A stretch of DNA of 64,000 bases, taken from contig NC_083869.1 in the NCBI RefSeq assembly GCF_032452875.1, forward strand, positions 120,224,001 to 120,288,000, written 5' to 3'. A program made the translations under genes and the position numbers. Every line of letters starts with the position of its first letter. Position 1 is the first letter of the stretch. The stretch comes from Bos javanicus (lineage: Eukaryota; Chordata; Mammalia; Artiodactyla; Bovidae). Of the stretch, positions 22,773-33,686 are shown in pieces. The notes beneath the pieces were generated by a model. The model worked only from the letters and a program-made list of their open reading frames with translations. It did no database searches and had not been told where the DNA came from.

Positions 22773-25700
22773 GTGCAGCTGGATGTGGCAGGTAGGTCCG
22801 AGAATTTCTTGGTTGACACAGGGGCTACCTACTCTGTCTTGATCTCCTACTCCGGAGCCTTCTCCTCCCAAACCTGTACCATTTTGGGTGCTACAGGAAA
22901 AGCAACTACTAAAAGATTCACCCGAGCATTTCTTTGTTGCTGGGATGGACAAATATTTTCCCACCAGTTTCTGGTGGTCCCTGAGTGTCCTACCCCCTTA
23001 TTGGGAAAAGATATACTCACTAAACTGGGGACCACCCTTGTGATGGGAAGTTTTTCAGCCCCTAGAGCTCTACAGCTCCTGGTTACTACTGAAGAAAGCG
23101 TTACACCTTCAATAGAGAGGGACCAAAAATTATGGGAAGACAAAATTAACCCCCAGGTGTGGGATCAGGGGATTCCTGGACGAGCCCACCAAGCTGAACC
23201 GGTCATCATTGTCCTCCGAGATCCCACTCGGTTTCCTAATTGGAAACAATATCCTCTCAAAAGAGAGGCTCGGGAGGGACTACAGCCTTTAATAAATAAA
23301 TTCCTTGCTTGTGGGCTGCCATGTAACACCCCAATCCTCTCAGTAAAGAAAACAGATGGAACCTGGCGAATGGTTCAAGATCTCCAGATTATAAATGAAG
23401 CTGTAGTCCCCCTCCATCCCACAGTACCCAATCCCTATGTAATCTTGGAAGAAATCCCACCCAGTGCCAAGTGGTTTACAGTCTTGGATCTCAAAGATGC
23501 ATTTTTTTGCATACCACTGGCTAAAGAATCCCAATACCTTTTTACCTTTGAGTGGGAAGCCCCAGGAGAAAAACACCAACAGATGACTTGGACAGTATTA
23601 CCTCAGGGGTTCAGAGATAGCCCCCACCTGTTTGGACAGGCCCTTAGCCAGGATCTCCTAGATCTGGACCTGGGACATAATGGGAAAATATTACAATACA
23701 TAGATGACCTACTAATCTGCTCTCCAGATGAGAAAAGTGCCCAACAACATGCAATTCAGGTTCTAAACTTCTTGGCAGAAAGGGGATATAAAGTCTCCCG
23801 TGCTAAGGCACAGATGGTCGAGACAAAGGTCACTTACCTGGGAGTTCAGATTATACATGGTCCAGGAGGCTGTTCTGATCGGGTACAAGGAATTCTCCAG
23901 TTGCCCTCCCCCACAACTCGAAAACAATTGCGAGCTTTCCTGGGGCTAACTGGTTATTGTAGAATCTGGATACCCAACTATGGTCTAATTGCCCAGGCCT
24001 TATATGAAAGCTTAAAGGGACGAGATGATTCAATCCCACTGATGTGGGGAACTCCTCAAAAGGAGGCAGAGGCTACACTAAAACAGGCCTTAACTCAGGC
24101 ACCTGCCTTGAGGTTGCCAGACCCAGAAAAAGCATTCCAACTTTATGTCCATGAAGGAGAGGGAATAGCCTTGGGAGTGTTAACTCAAAGGTTGGGATCT
24201 GAGCCCCAGCCTGTAGCTTACTTATCCAAGAGGCTTGATCCAACTTCCCGAGGTTGGCCCCCCTGCCTTCGAAATCTTGCAGCTATAGCAATCATGATAG
24301 AAGATGCTTTAAAACTCTCCTTTGGGGGCAAACTAACTATTTTTACCAGCCACCAAGTAAAACAACTCCTAAATGGGAGAGGCCATTTATGGATGTCTGA
24401 TCAAAGAATCCTCAGATATATGGAAAATCCAGGCCTCACTATATCCCCTTGTGAGGTTCTTAACCCAGCCACCCTCCTCCCTACCCCCGAGGGCTCTCTC
24501 CCCTTTCACTCTTGTCTAGAAACCTTAGACCACTGGACAAAATCCCGAGAGGGATTGTCAGAAGATTCTCTGACCAATCCTGAGGAAATCTGGTACACTG
24601 ATGGAAGCAGCTTTGTCTTGGATGGAAAAAGAAGAGCCGGGTATGCAGTAGTCTCCAATTTTGAGACCATAGAGGCTAAACCTCTGCCACCAGTTACTTC
24701 AGCCCAATTAGCTGAGCTCATAGCCCTGCCTCAAGCTTTAGAGCTGGGAAAAGGAAAAAGAATAGCCATTTACACTGACTCCAAGTATGCCTTTCTGGTG
24801 CTACATGCACATGCGGCTGTTTGGAAAGAAAGGGGCCACTTGACCACCTGAGGGTCCCCAATCAAATATGGTGATCAGATTCTTCGACTCTTAGAGGCGG
24901 TCCATCTGCCTACTGAGATTTCAGTCTCCCACTGTAAAGGACACCAAAAAGGGAACACAGAAGTGGCACGAGGGAACCAAGCAGCTGATCAGGCAGCTAG
25001 GAGAGCAGCATTACAGAACCATGACCTAATAGGGATTGCCACCTTAGTTCCACAGACTAATTTGCCAGAAACTCCTTCATATACTGAAGGTGAGATTCTT
25101 AAAGCTAAGAGTGAGGGCTTTCAAGAAGATCATATGGGGTGGTTCCAAAAGGAGGGACTCCTTTTTCTGCCTGGAAACCTCCAATGGAAGTTGGTTAACT
25201 CCTTACATGCCACTACTCATTTAGGAAAAAAGGCCCTCCAAAGATTACTAGAAAGGTCCTTCAGAGGAACAGGCCTCCAAACAACTATAAGACAGGTGGT
25301 GTCCTCTTGTCCCACTTGCCAATTAAACAACCCCCAAGGAGCTCGAAGACCCCAGCTGGCCCAGCCCATCCAGTGACGTGGGGCCTACCCAGGAGAGAAC
25401 TGGCAGATGGACTTCACCCAGATGACAGTTTCTCAAGGGTATAAATACCTATTAGTTATGATAGATACATTCACAGGATGGATTGAAGGCTTTTCCACCC
25501 AGACTGAGAAGGCTGAGGAAGTGGTAAAAAAACTGCTCCATGAAATCATTCCAAGATTTGGTCTGCCCAGGTCATTACAAAGTGATAATGGGACATCATT
25601 TACTTCTAAGGTCACCCAAGGAGTCTCGAAAGCATTGGGCATTACTTATTATCTCCATTGTGCCTGGAGGCCTCAATCTTCAGGAAAAGTAGAAAGAGCC

Positions 25701-26366
25701 AATCAATTCTTAAAATCAGCGATAAAAAAGATAACCTAGGAGACCTCCCTGGGATGGAAGGAGGCTTTACCAATAGCTCTCCTCCGCACCCGCATTGCCC
25801 ATAAGGAACAGGTTGGTCTTAGTCCTTATGAGATGCTATATGGGAGACCTTTTGTTTATATCAATGACCTCTTCCTAGATCCAGAGGTTCAGACCCTCCA
25901 GTCTTATACCATGACCATTGGGCAATTCCAACAGGATATACGCTTGTGGGGTATGAACCAGGACCCAAAAGATTCTAAAGAGTCACCACTATATGCTCCA
26001 GGAACTCAAGTCCTAATTAAAGTCTGGAAAGATGGGTCCCCAAAGGCTCAACTGCAGCCCACATGGAAGGGCCCCTACCCTGTAATACTTTCTACCCCCA
26101 CAGCAGTCAAGGTACCAGGACATGACTCCTGGATTCACTACTCACGAGTCAAGCCATGGAAGAAAACAGAGGACACTCAATACACCTGTGAGCCCCTGGG
26201 AGATCTCAGATATCTATTCAGAACTACCAATGAGTGCCATTCTAATGAACACCCCCAAAATCTGGTTTCTGGGGATAAGATTTCTCAGGATAACTCTAAG
26301 GAGCCAACAGAGCTTGACAGAGACTGTACTCCAAAACAGACAGGAGATAGATCTTCTGATCCCTGA
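22773..26366 (+). pseudogene. ERV pro-pol, one frame with three internal stops
   Basis: A single reading frame runs about 3.6 kb with no frameshift. Landmarks: protease active-site LVDTGA near 22815; reverse transcriptase YIDD at 23697-23708; RNase H with YTDGSS at 24594; integrase zinc-binding H-H-C-C region about 25206-25330; integrase catalytic Asp at 25410, Asp at 25584 and Glu at 25692, giving the expected D-X35-E spacing. Stops interrupt it at 24849-24851 (TGA, in RNase H), 25374-25376 (TGA, between the zinc and core domains) and 25737-25739 (TAG, after the core). All are single-base changes. The first 692 codons (protease through most of RNase H) remain open. The ATG at 22773 is only the first Met in the frame; expression would normally come from a Gag-Pol fusion. 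Confidence 0.9.
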
Positions 26367-26736
26367 ACAAGGAGGGACTTGAGCTATCCTGGCGATGTGA
26401 ATTTAAAATTGACCAATGTCCCTACTAGTCATTGTTATGCTATATTGATGATGCCTAGGATTATTCCATGTACTGTCAATTGTCTAACCTGTTTTTTCTC
26501 TGTCCAGGTCAACCAGCTACAACATGCAGTGCCAATTCAACAAAGATATAAAACTACAGCTGACCACGGAAAATATCACACACCCTTGGACACCGCTATA
26601 AGGACTCTGAGGTTTGAGACTAGCAAGAGGGGGAGGCCCAATACCCCTCGCCACCCCAGTTCAGCAGGAAGTAGCCAGAAAGACCTCGATGCCCCTATTC
26701 CCAAATAATTGGGCCTCCCATCTCTTGAGGGGGGAA
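26367..26736 (+). other. ERV 3' internal remnant, env missing, polypurine tract
   Basis: Only about 370 bp separate the end of pol from the 3' LTR, too short for env, and no surface or transmembrane envelope motif is seen. A purine tract (gaggggggaa) at 26727-26736 directly precedes the LTR. Confidence 0.75.
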
Positions 26737-27149
26737 TGTTAGGTAGGTAGAATGGGGAAAAGGAGTCCAAAATGGCGGTGGCTAAAAGACAAGGAAGGTC
26801 CGAGGACCAGAATGAAGACTTCAGGCAGAACAAACAGAACAAACAGCACTCCTGGCTAAGCCCAATTTGCATAGGGCAGGCCCAGGTGGAGGAAAAAACA
26901 TATAAAAGGAGGAGCCAAAGCGCTTTCTCTCGGACTCTCTCTCCCACATGTGTGCGCTCTTTTCTTTTTCTCTCTCTCTCTCCTGCTATCTTCTAAGTAA
27001 AATAGAGCTGTAACACTGATTTGCGTAAGAGCTGTAGCACGGTTTGTCCAAGACCCAAGAGCTGTGACGCGCCGAGGGCTTTAATGTCTGTCGCCCCAAA
27101 TCTTTGTTGTGACGAGACAAAGAACTGAGGAACATACACTCGTGTGACA
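26737..27149 (+). repeat. ERV 3' LTR
   Basis: Begins TGTTAGG and ends GTGACA. TATAAAA at 26901-26907 is intact here, and AGTAAA at 26996-27001 may serve as the polyadenylation signal. This LTR lies about 1.05 kb upstream of the ALP copy 2 start codon in the same orientation. Confidence 0.92.
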
Positions 27150-27429
27150 CTACTAAAATGTGAGTGTGCAAATACCTCTTCTAGATCTTGATTTCAATTC
27201 TTGGGGATACACCCCCAGAAGTGGGATTGTTGGATGTGAGAATGCTTTTTGAACCCAACCTGGGGTTACTGAAACCCTAGCTCCTTATCAGAAGCTGTTC
27301 CTGCGAGTGTGTGTGGCCTGTGGAGAGAACAGACTCACCTCTGCCTTCCATTTACCTCTCCAATGGAGCAGAGGTCAACTTCAGTTAATGGGGCACTGGG
27401 CCCACGGCTGTCGACCCGTTTCAGGCACC

Positions 27430-27431
<2 letters not shown>

Positions 27432-27470
<39 letters not shown>
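27432..27470 (+). repeat. (CA)n microsatellite, unit 2
   Basis: About 19 uninterrupted CA repeats, the longest of the three paralogous tracts. Confidence 0.95.
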
Positions 27471-27471
<1 letters not shown>

Positions 27472-28004
27472 CATTGCAGACCCAGCACTTCAGTAACTGA
27501 AGACACAGACAAGGCCCCCGCTCTGCTGTCACCTCCAGTCCCATCCTTCTCCACAGCAGAAGCTGGGCCCAGGCTCCCAGGTGCCCCCACTAGCCCACTG
27601 CCCACACCTCCTGCCCAGGTCAAGTCTGGTGAGGAGCTGAGCAGGGGGCAGGGCAGACAGGCCTCCCCATGGATCTCTGCCTCAGGGCACCAGGGAACTA
27701 ACCCAGGCCCCTGGCCCAGGCTATGTCCCTAAGCACTGGGAACCAAACCAGGCCAAGGCTGAGTCTCAGAAAACACTGAACACATGAAGGAAGAAGAGAC
27801 GGTCCTCCCACAGGACTTGGTGAGCAGAGGGCTGGGAGGAGCCTCAGTCAGGACCTTGAAAATGTTCCTCAGGCCTAAGACATCTGCACCCTAATCCCCA
27901 CCCCACCCTGAGGAGACAGCTGGGGACCATCCTGTGAGGGAGGGACCTGAATCCTCAGGACCCCTACTGGCTCAGCCATACCCACCACATGCCCCTGGCA
28001 ACAG

Positions 28005-28080
28005 GGCTCAAAGTCATAGGGCAGGTGAGGGGCAGGGTGTGGCCACCTGGGAAACTGGGAGGGACACGGAGACTTTAATA
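28005..28080 (+). promoter_or_regulatory. Putative ALP core promoter, copy 2
   Basis: TATA-like TTTAATA at 28074-28080 with 'ctcaaagtca' about 65 bp upstream. The same arrangement is found in copy 3, with nearly identical sequence to the start codon. Inferred from position and paralog conservation. Confidence 0.45.
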
Positions 28081-28204
28081 GCAGGGACAAGGTCTATCTA
28101 GATTTAAGCTGAGGCAGTGAAGCTGCAGCCGGTCCCTGGTGTCCAGCCTTGCCCGAGACCCGGCCTCCCCAGGTCCCATCCTGACCCTCCGCCATCACAC
28201 AGCC

Positions 28205-31082
28205 ATGCAGGGGGCCTGCGTGCTGCTGCTGCTGGGCCTGCGGCTACAGCTCTCCCTCGGCCTCATCCCAGGTAATCAGGCGGCCCCCAGCAGCCCCTAC
28301 TCACAGAGGGCAGCAGCAGGCTGACCTGACCAACACTCTCCCCTTGGGCAGCCGAGGAAGAAAACCCCGCCTTCTGGAACCGCCAGGCAGCCCAGGCCCT
28401 TGATGTGGCTAAGAAGCTGCAGCCCATCCAGACAGCTGCCAAGAATGTCATCCTCTTTCTGGGGGATGGTGAGTGCATGAGGCCAGCCCACCCCCTGTCC
28501 CCCGACAGGCCTGGAACCCTGTGATGCCGGCTGACCCAGGCTGGCACCGGGAACTCGGACCTGAGACACTGTGTACCTTCAGGGATGGGGGTGCCTACGG
28601 TGACAGCCACTCGGATCCTAAAGGGGCAGATGAATGGCAAGCTGGGACCTGAGACACCCCTGGCCATGGACCAGTTCCCATACCTGGCTCTGTCCAAGGT
28701 AAGGGCCAAATGACCTCAGGGTGGTCTACACCAGAGGGGTGGGTGTGGGCCTAGGGAGCAGGGTAGGAGGGAAAGCCCCAAGAGCGTTGGGGACTGAGAT
28801 AGGAGCCAGGAGCTGGAGGATGGACCCAGGGCCTGGGTCAGTAGCTGAGTGTCTACCTCAGCAGAGCTGAAGGCGTCTCTGCCCCCAGACATACAACGTG
28901 GACAGACAAGTGCCAGACAGCGCAGGCACTGCCACGGCCTACCTGTGTGGAGTCAAGGGCAACTACAGAACCATTGGTGTAAGTGCAGCCGCCCGTTACA
29001 ACCAATGCAACACGACACGTGGGAATGAGGTCACGTCTGTGATGAACCGGGCCAAGAAAGCAGGTGGGCTTGGGCGTCAGCTTCCCGGGCAGGGACGGGC
29101 TCAGAGACCTCAGTGGCCCACCGTGACCTCTGCCACCCTCAGGGAAGGCAGTGGGAGTGGTGACCACCACCAGGGTGCAGCACGCCTCCCCAGCCGGGGC
29201 CTACGCGCACACGGTGAACCGAAACTGGTACTCAGACGCCGACCTGCCTGCCGATGCCCAGAAGAATGGCTGCCAGGACATCGCCGCACAGCTGGTCAAC
29301 AACATGGATATTGACGTGCGACACGATGAGCACGGGGCGGGACTGGGCAGAGGGGGTGGGACACTCTCAACACAGTCCCTGGGTTTGTGTGTGTGTATGT
29401 GTGGTGGGGTGGCACCATGTAGGAGGTGGGGACAGGCCTTCCCACAGACCTGGTGGGGGAGGTAGGGGCTGTGTGAGAGGAGTAAAGGGCCAGCCAGGCC
29501 CCTAACCCACCTGCCCTAATCTCTGGCTCCAGGTGATCCTGGGTGGAGGCCGAATGTACATGTTTCCTGAGGGGACCCCAGACCCTGAATACCCAGATGA
29601 TGCCAGTGTGAATGGAGTCCGGAAGGACAAGCAGAACCTGGTGCAGGAGTGGCAGGCCAAGCACCAGGTGATGGGGGCTCACAGGTGCGGGGGTACAGTG
29701 GGGCCGGGCCTGGGGTGTCGGGCTATGGGCTGAGGCCTGGTTCTGCCCTCCCAGGGAGCCCAGTATGTGTGGAACCGCATGAAGCTCCTTCAGGCGGCCG
29801 ATGACTCCAGTGTAACACACCTCATGGGTAACGACCCCACCCACCCCAACTGTTCTCCCCAGGATGGGTGCCACGGGCCACCCCCGTCCTCAGCTTGAGG
29901 GTCACCACTGCTCCCCTTTCCCACAGGCCTCTTTGAACCAGCAGACATGAAGTATAATGTTCAGCAAGACCACACCAAGGACCCGACCCTGGCGGAGATG
30001 ACCGAGGCGGCCCTGCAAGTGCTGAGCAGGAACCCCCGGGGCTTCTACCTCTTTGTGGAGGGTGAGTGGCAGCCCCTTGGGGAACAGAGGTGTGATGGGG
30101 GCCATCAGGGTGGGTTTGGTATCTTATATGTGACTTACTTGCAGGAGGCCGCATTGACCACGGTCACCATGATGGCAAAGCTTATATGGCACTGACCGAG
30201 GCGGTCATGTTTGACAATGCCATCGCCAAGGCTAACGAGCTCACTAGCGAACTGGACACGCTGATCCTTGTCACTGCAGACCACTCTCATGTCTTCTCTT
30301 TTGGTGGCTACACACTGCGTGGGACCTCCATTTTCGGTAAGCCCAGGGAGACTGGCAGGTCCTTGCCCCTAAGTTACGAGGCACAAAGTGCTCTGAGCCA
30401 ATTCCCTCATCTGTCAAGTGGGGTAGTAACAGCAACTGCCCTGCATCGCTCTGGTGAGGATTAAGTCACTGAACAGACAAGACCTGCCTAGGCTCTGCAC
30501 ACAGGGGGAGCCCCAAAGGCTGGGGTCAGTGTGATCACGGGGTCCCCTCTTCCCTGAAGGTCTGGCCCCCAGCAAGGCCTTAGACAGCAAGTCCTACACC
30601 TCCATCCTCTATGGCAATGGCCCTGGCTATGCGCTTGGCGGGGGCTCCAGACCTGATGTTAATGACAGCACAAGCGGTAAGTGTAGTGGGTGGGGCGTTG
30701 GGAGGTGGGGACCCTGGCCAAAATTGTAGGGAGGGGAAGGCTGCCTCCCTTGTCACATTAACTCCCCACCTTCTGGCCAGAGGAACCCTCGTACCGGCAG
30801 CAGGCGGCCGTGCCCCTGGCAAGCGAGACCCACGGGGGTGAGGACGTGGCGGTGTTCGCGCGCGGCCCACAGGCGCACCTGGTGCACGGCGTGCAGGAGG
30901 AGACCTTCGTGGCGCACATCATGGCCTTTGCGGGCTGCGTGGAGCCCTACACCGACTGCAATCTGCCGGCCCCCGCCACCGCCACCAGCGTCCCCGATGC
31001 CACGCACCTGGCGGCCAGCCCGCCTCCACTGGCGCTGCTGGCTGGGGCGATGCTGCTGCTGCTGGCGCCCACCTTATACTAA
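28205..31082 (+). CDS. ALPI: Intestinal-type alkaline phosphatase, copy 2 (Gly322 form)
   Basis: Exons 28205-28271, 28352-28468, 28583-28698, 28889-29063, 29143-29315, 29533-29667, 29755-29827, 29927-30061, 30145-30336, 30560-30676 and 30781-31082 join to 533 codons plus TAA with no stop and all GT-AG introns. The family hydrolyses phosphomonoesters, including LPS lipid A phosphate and nucleotides, at the apical enterocyte surface as a GPI-anchored, Zn2/Mg dimer. A 19-residue signal peptide is followed by a mature start LIPAEEEN. Mature numbering recovers Asp42, nucleophile Ser92, His153, Ser155, Arg166, Glu311, Asp316, His320, Asp357, His358 and His432. The tail is hydrophobic (GPI signal). 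Residue 322 is Gly (codon 30174-30176), the state known from the high-turnover bovine isozyme bIAP II. The N249 sequon is lost (NRM), while N122 and the NDS near residue 410 remain. Intron 5 is about 50 bp shorter than in copy 3. The symbol denotes the family; which paralog is the official ALPI is not decidable here. Confidence 0.93.
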
Positions 31083-31906
31083 CCCCCACCAGTTCCAGGT
31101 CTCGGGATTTCTCGCTCTCCTGCCCAAAATCTCCCAGCACAGGCCCCACCGGAGCTACCACCTCAGAGTCACCACCCCGAAGTCCTATCCTAGCTGCCAC
31201 TCCTGGAGACCCGACCCAGCCCCACCACCAGAGCTTCACCTCCAAGCAGTGAAAGACTCAACTTCCAGCATTGAAGGAGCCTCAGCTCACAGCCCTTCAA
31301 GGCCCAGCCTATCCCGGAGGCTGAGGCTCTGATTTCCCTGTGACACCCATAGACCTACTGCCTGACCCCAACTTTGGTGGCTTGGGGTTTTGTGTTCTGC
31401 CACCCCAAACCCCCATTAAGGGGGCTTGGACCATCCAGACTCCCCACACTGCCCACAGCTGAGGACCAGGCTGGCACGGTCCCAGGGGTCCCAGGCCCGG
31501 CTGGAACCCACACCTTGCCTTTCAGGCGACCCTGGGACTCTGGGGTTTCCGGGAGGCGTGGCTTCTTAGGAGGCGTGGCAACTGAGGAGGCGTGGCTCCT
31601 GGGGAGCTATGGCTTCCGGTCCTCTTGGAACCCACCCTGTGGGCACTTTGCCGGCCCACGGAGACGTCTGGGGTCAGGAGCCCCATGGGTCCCTGGACAG
31701 AGCCCTTAGCAGCCCCTCCTAGGAACTCAGGGTACCACTACAGAGAGGAGACAGCGACAAGAGGAGAGGAGACTTGTCCCAGGTCCTTCAGCTGCTCTGA
31801 AGGTGGCCCCGGTGTCCATTCCAGGCTGGGAGATCCCAGGAACAGCGGGGGAGCTGGGGGTGGGGACACAGGCCCCGCCCTCCTGGGCGGGAGGAAGCAG
31901 CCCTCA

Positions 31907-31912
31907 AATAAA
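31907..31912 (+). terminator. Polyadenylation signal AATAAA, ALP copy 2
   Basis: AATAAA about 825 bp after the stop codon, at the position conserved in copies 1 and 3. Confidence 0.8.
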
Positions 31913-32340
31913 CTGTTCTAAGTGTGATACAGGAGTGATACGTGTAGGAAGAAAAACCCTTAGGTGGGGGCACAGAGTGTGTGTCTGTGTGTGTGTGTGG
32001 TGGGGGGAAGGGGTGATTCACATCAATAAGTCAGGGGGACGCTGATGAGGGGCCAACACTGAGCAAAGACCAAAGGTGGTGAGGGCGGGAGCAACGCAGA
32101 AGGACAGCGGTACAGGGGCCCCGAGGGAGTCAGCAGGGCCAGGTGAGGCCAGTGGCTGGACCAAGTTGGGGCTTTCCCCTCCCCCGAAGCCAGGCTTTCA
32201 CCTTCTCTGAAAACAGAGAGACAGTCCTCAGCCCCAGTCCTCACCCTTCCTACCTCCCTGCCTGATGCCCAGGCAGTCATCTGGTGGCTTGTCACCTCCC
32301 TGGTCCCATGAGTTCCACTAGATGTGGCCCTCAAGAAAAA

Positions 32341-32545
32341 GGGCTTCCCTATTGGCTCAGCTGGTAAAGAATCCTGCAATGTAAGAGACCTGGGTTCAAT
32401 CCCTGGGTTGGGAGAATACCTTGGAGAAGGGAATGACTACCCACTCCAGTATTCTTGCCTGGATAATCCCCATGGACAGAGGAGTCTGGCAGGCTGCAGA
32501 CCATAAGGTGGAAAAGAGTCAGACATGACTGAGCAACTAAGCACA
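32341..32545 (+). repeat. Bov-tA SINE at the unit 2/3 junction
   Basis: Near-identical to the element at 19558, with a 3-bp deletion in 'aagaatcctgcaatg', and followed by the same L1 remnant. Confidence 0.85.
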
Positions 32546-32915
32546 ATATTCCACTGGATATATCATACTTTGTTCATCCATTTGTCTGCTGTGAATGGTT
32601 AAGTGGCTTGTGCCTCTTTGCTACTGTGAGTAATGCTACTAAAATGTGAGTGTGCAAATACCTCTTCTAGATCTTGATTTCAATTCTTGGGGATACACCC
32701 CCAGAAGTGGGATTGTTGGATGTGAGAATGCTTTTTGAACCCAACCTGGGGTTACTGAAACCCTAGCTCCTTATCAGAAGCTGTTCCTGCGAGTGTGTGT
32801 GGCCTGTGGAGAGAACAGACTCACCTCTGCCTTCCATTTACCTCTCCAATGGAGCAGAGGTCAACTTCAGTTAATGGGGCACTGGGCCCACGGCTGTCGA
32901 CCCGTTTCAGGCACC

Positions 32916-32918
<3 letters not shown>

Positions 32919-32948
<30 letters not shown>
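32919..32948 (+). repeat. (CA)n microsatellite, unit 3
   Basis: About 15 CA repeats at the paralogous position. Confidence 0.95.
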
Positions 32949-32953
<5 letters not shown>

Positions 32954-33486
32954 CACTGCAGACCCAGCACTTCAGTAACTGAAGACACAGACAAGGCCCC
33001 CACTCTGCTGTCACCTCCAGTCCCATCCTTCTCCACAGCAGAAGCTGGGCCCAGGCTCCCAGGTGCCCCCACTAGCCCACTGCCCACACCTCCTGCCCAG
33101 GTCAAGTCTGGTGAGGAGCTGAGCAGGGGGCAGGGCAGACAGGCCTCCCCATGGATCTCTGCCTCAGGGTACCAGGGAACTAACCCAGGCCCCTGGCCCA
33201 GGCTATGTCCCTAAGCACTGGGAACTAAACCAGGCCAAGGCTGAGTCTCAGAAAACGCTGAACACATGAAGGAAGAAGAGACGGTCCTCCCACAGGACTT
33301 GGTGAGCAGAGGGCTGGGAGGAGCCTCAGTCAGGACCTTGAAAATGTTCCTCAGGCCTAAGACATCTGCACCCTAATCCCCACCCCACCCTGAGGAGACA
33401 GCTGGGGACCATCCTGTGAGGGAGGGACCTGAATCCTCAGGACCCCTACTGGCTCAGCCACACCCACCACATGCCCCTGGCAACAG

Positions 33487-33562
33487 GGCTCAAAGTCATA
33501 GCGCAGGTGAGGGGCAGGGTGTGGTCACCTGGGAAACTGGGAGGGACACGGAGACTTTAATA
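33487..33562 (+). promoter_or_regulatory. Putative ALP core promoter, copy 3
   Basis: TATA-like TTTAATA at 33556-33562, 125 bp before the ATG, with 'ctcaaagtca' about 65 bp upstream, as in copy 2. Confidence 0.45.
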
Positions 33563-33686
33563 GCAGGGACAAGGTCTATCTAGATTTAAGCTGAGGCAGT
33601 GAAGCTGCAGCCGGTCCCTGGTGTCCAGCCTTGCCCGAGACCCGGCCTCCCCAGGTCCCATCCTGACCCTCCGCCATCACACAGCC

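Larger units (their letters stand above)
19863..27149 (+). mobile_element. Class I (gammaretrovirus-like) endogenous retrovirus, near full length, defective
   Basis: A 7287-bp provirus with LTRs of 410 and 413 bp, flanked by a 4-bp target duplication CTAC (19859-19862 and 27150-27153), the size known for gammaretroviruses. The primer-binding site at 20277-20294 starts TGGTGC and resembles the tRNA-His type (HERV-H/F-like). The order is LTR, leader, degenerate gag, pro-pol (22773-26366), about 370 bp without a recognisable env, polypurine tract (about 26727-26736), LTR. gag and pol carry in-frame stops and env appears deleted, so it cannot produce virus. By eye the LTRs differ at roughly 15-20 sites (about 4%), suggesting an insertion millions of years old. 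The empty target site is visible at the unit 2/3 junction near 32634. Confidence 0.92.
19558..32340 (+). repeat. Alkaline phosphatase segmental duplication, unit 2 (contains the ERV)
   Basis: It starts with the junction Bov-tA, then the L1 remnant, which is split by the 7.3-kb ERV after 19862. It continues at 27150 with the rest of the L1 remnant, (CA)n, ALP copy 2 and flanks, and stops before the Bov-tA at 32341. Without the ERV and its target duplication the unit is about 5.49 kb, the same as unit 1. Confidence 0.85.

Noticed and set aside
26367..26736. Possible env remnant
   Set aside because: Too short, and no envelope motif was recognised; described only as the 3' internal remnant.
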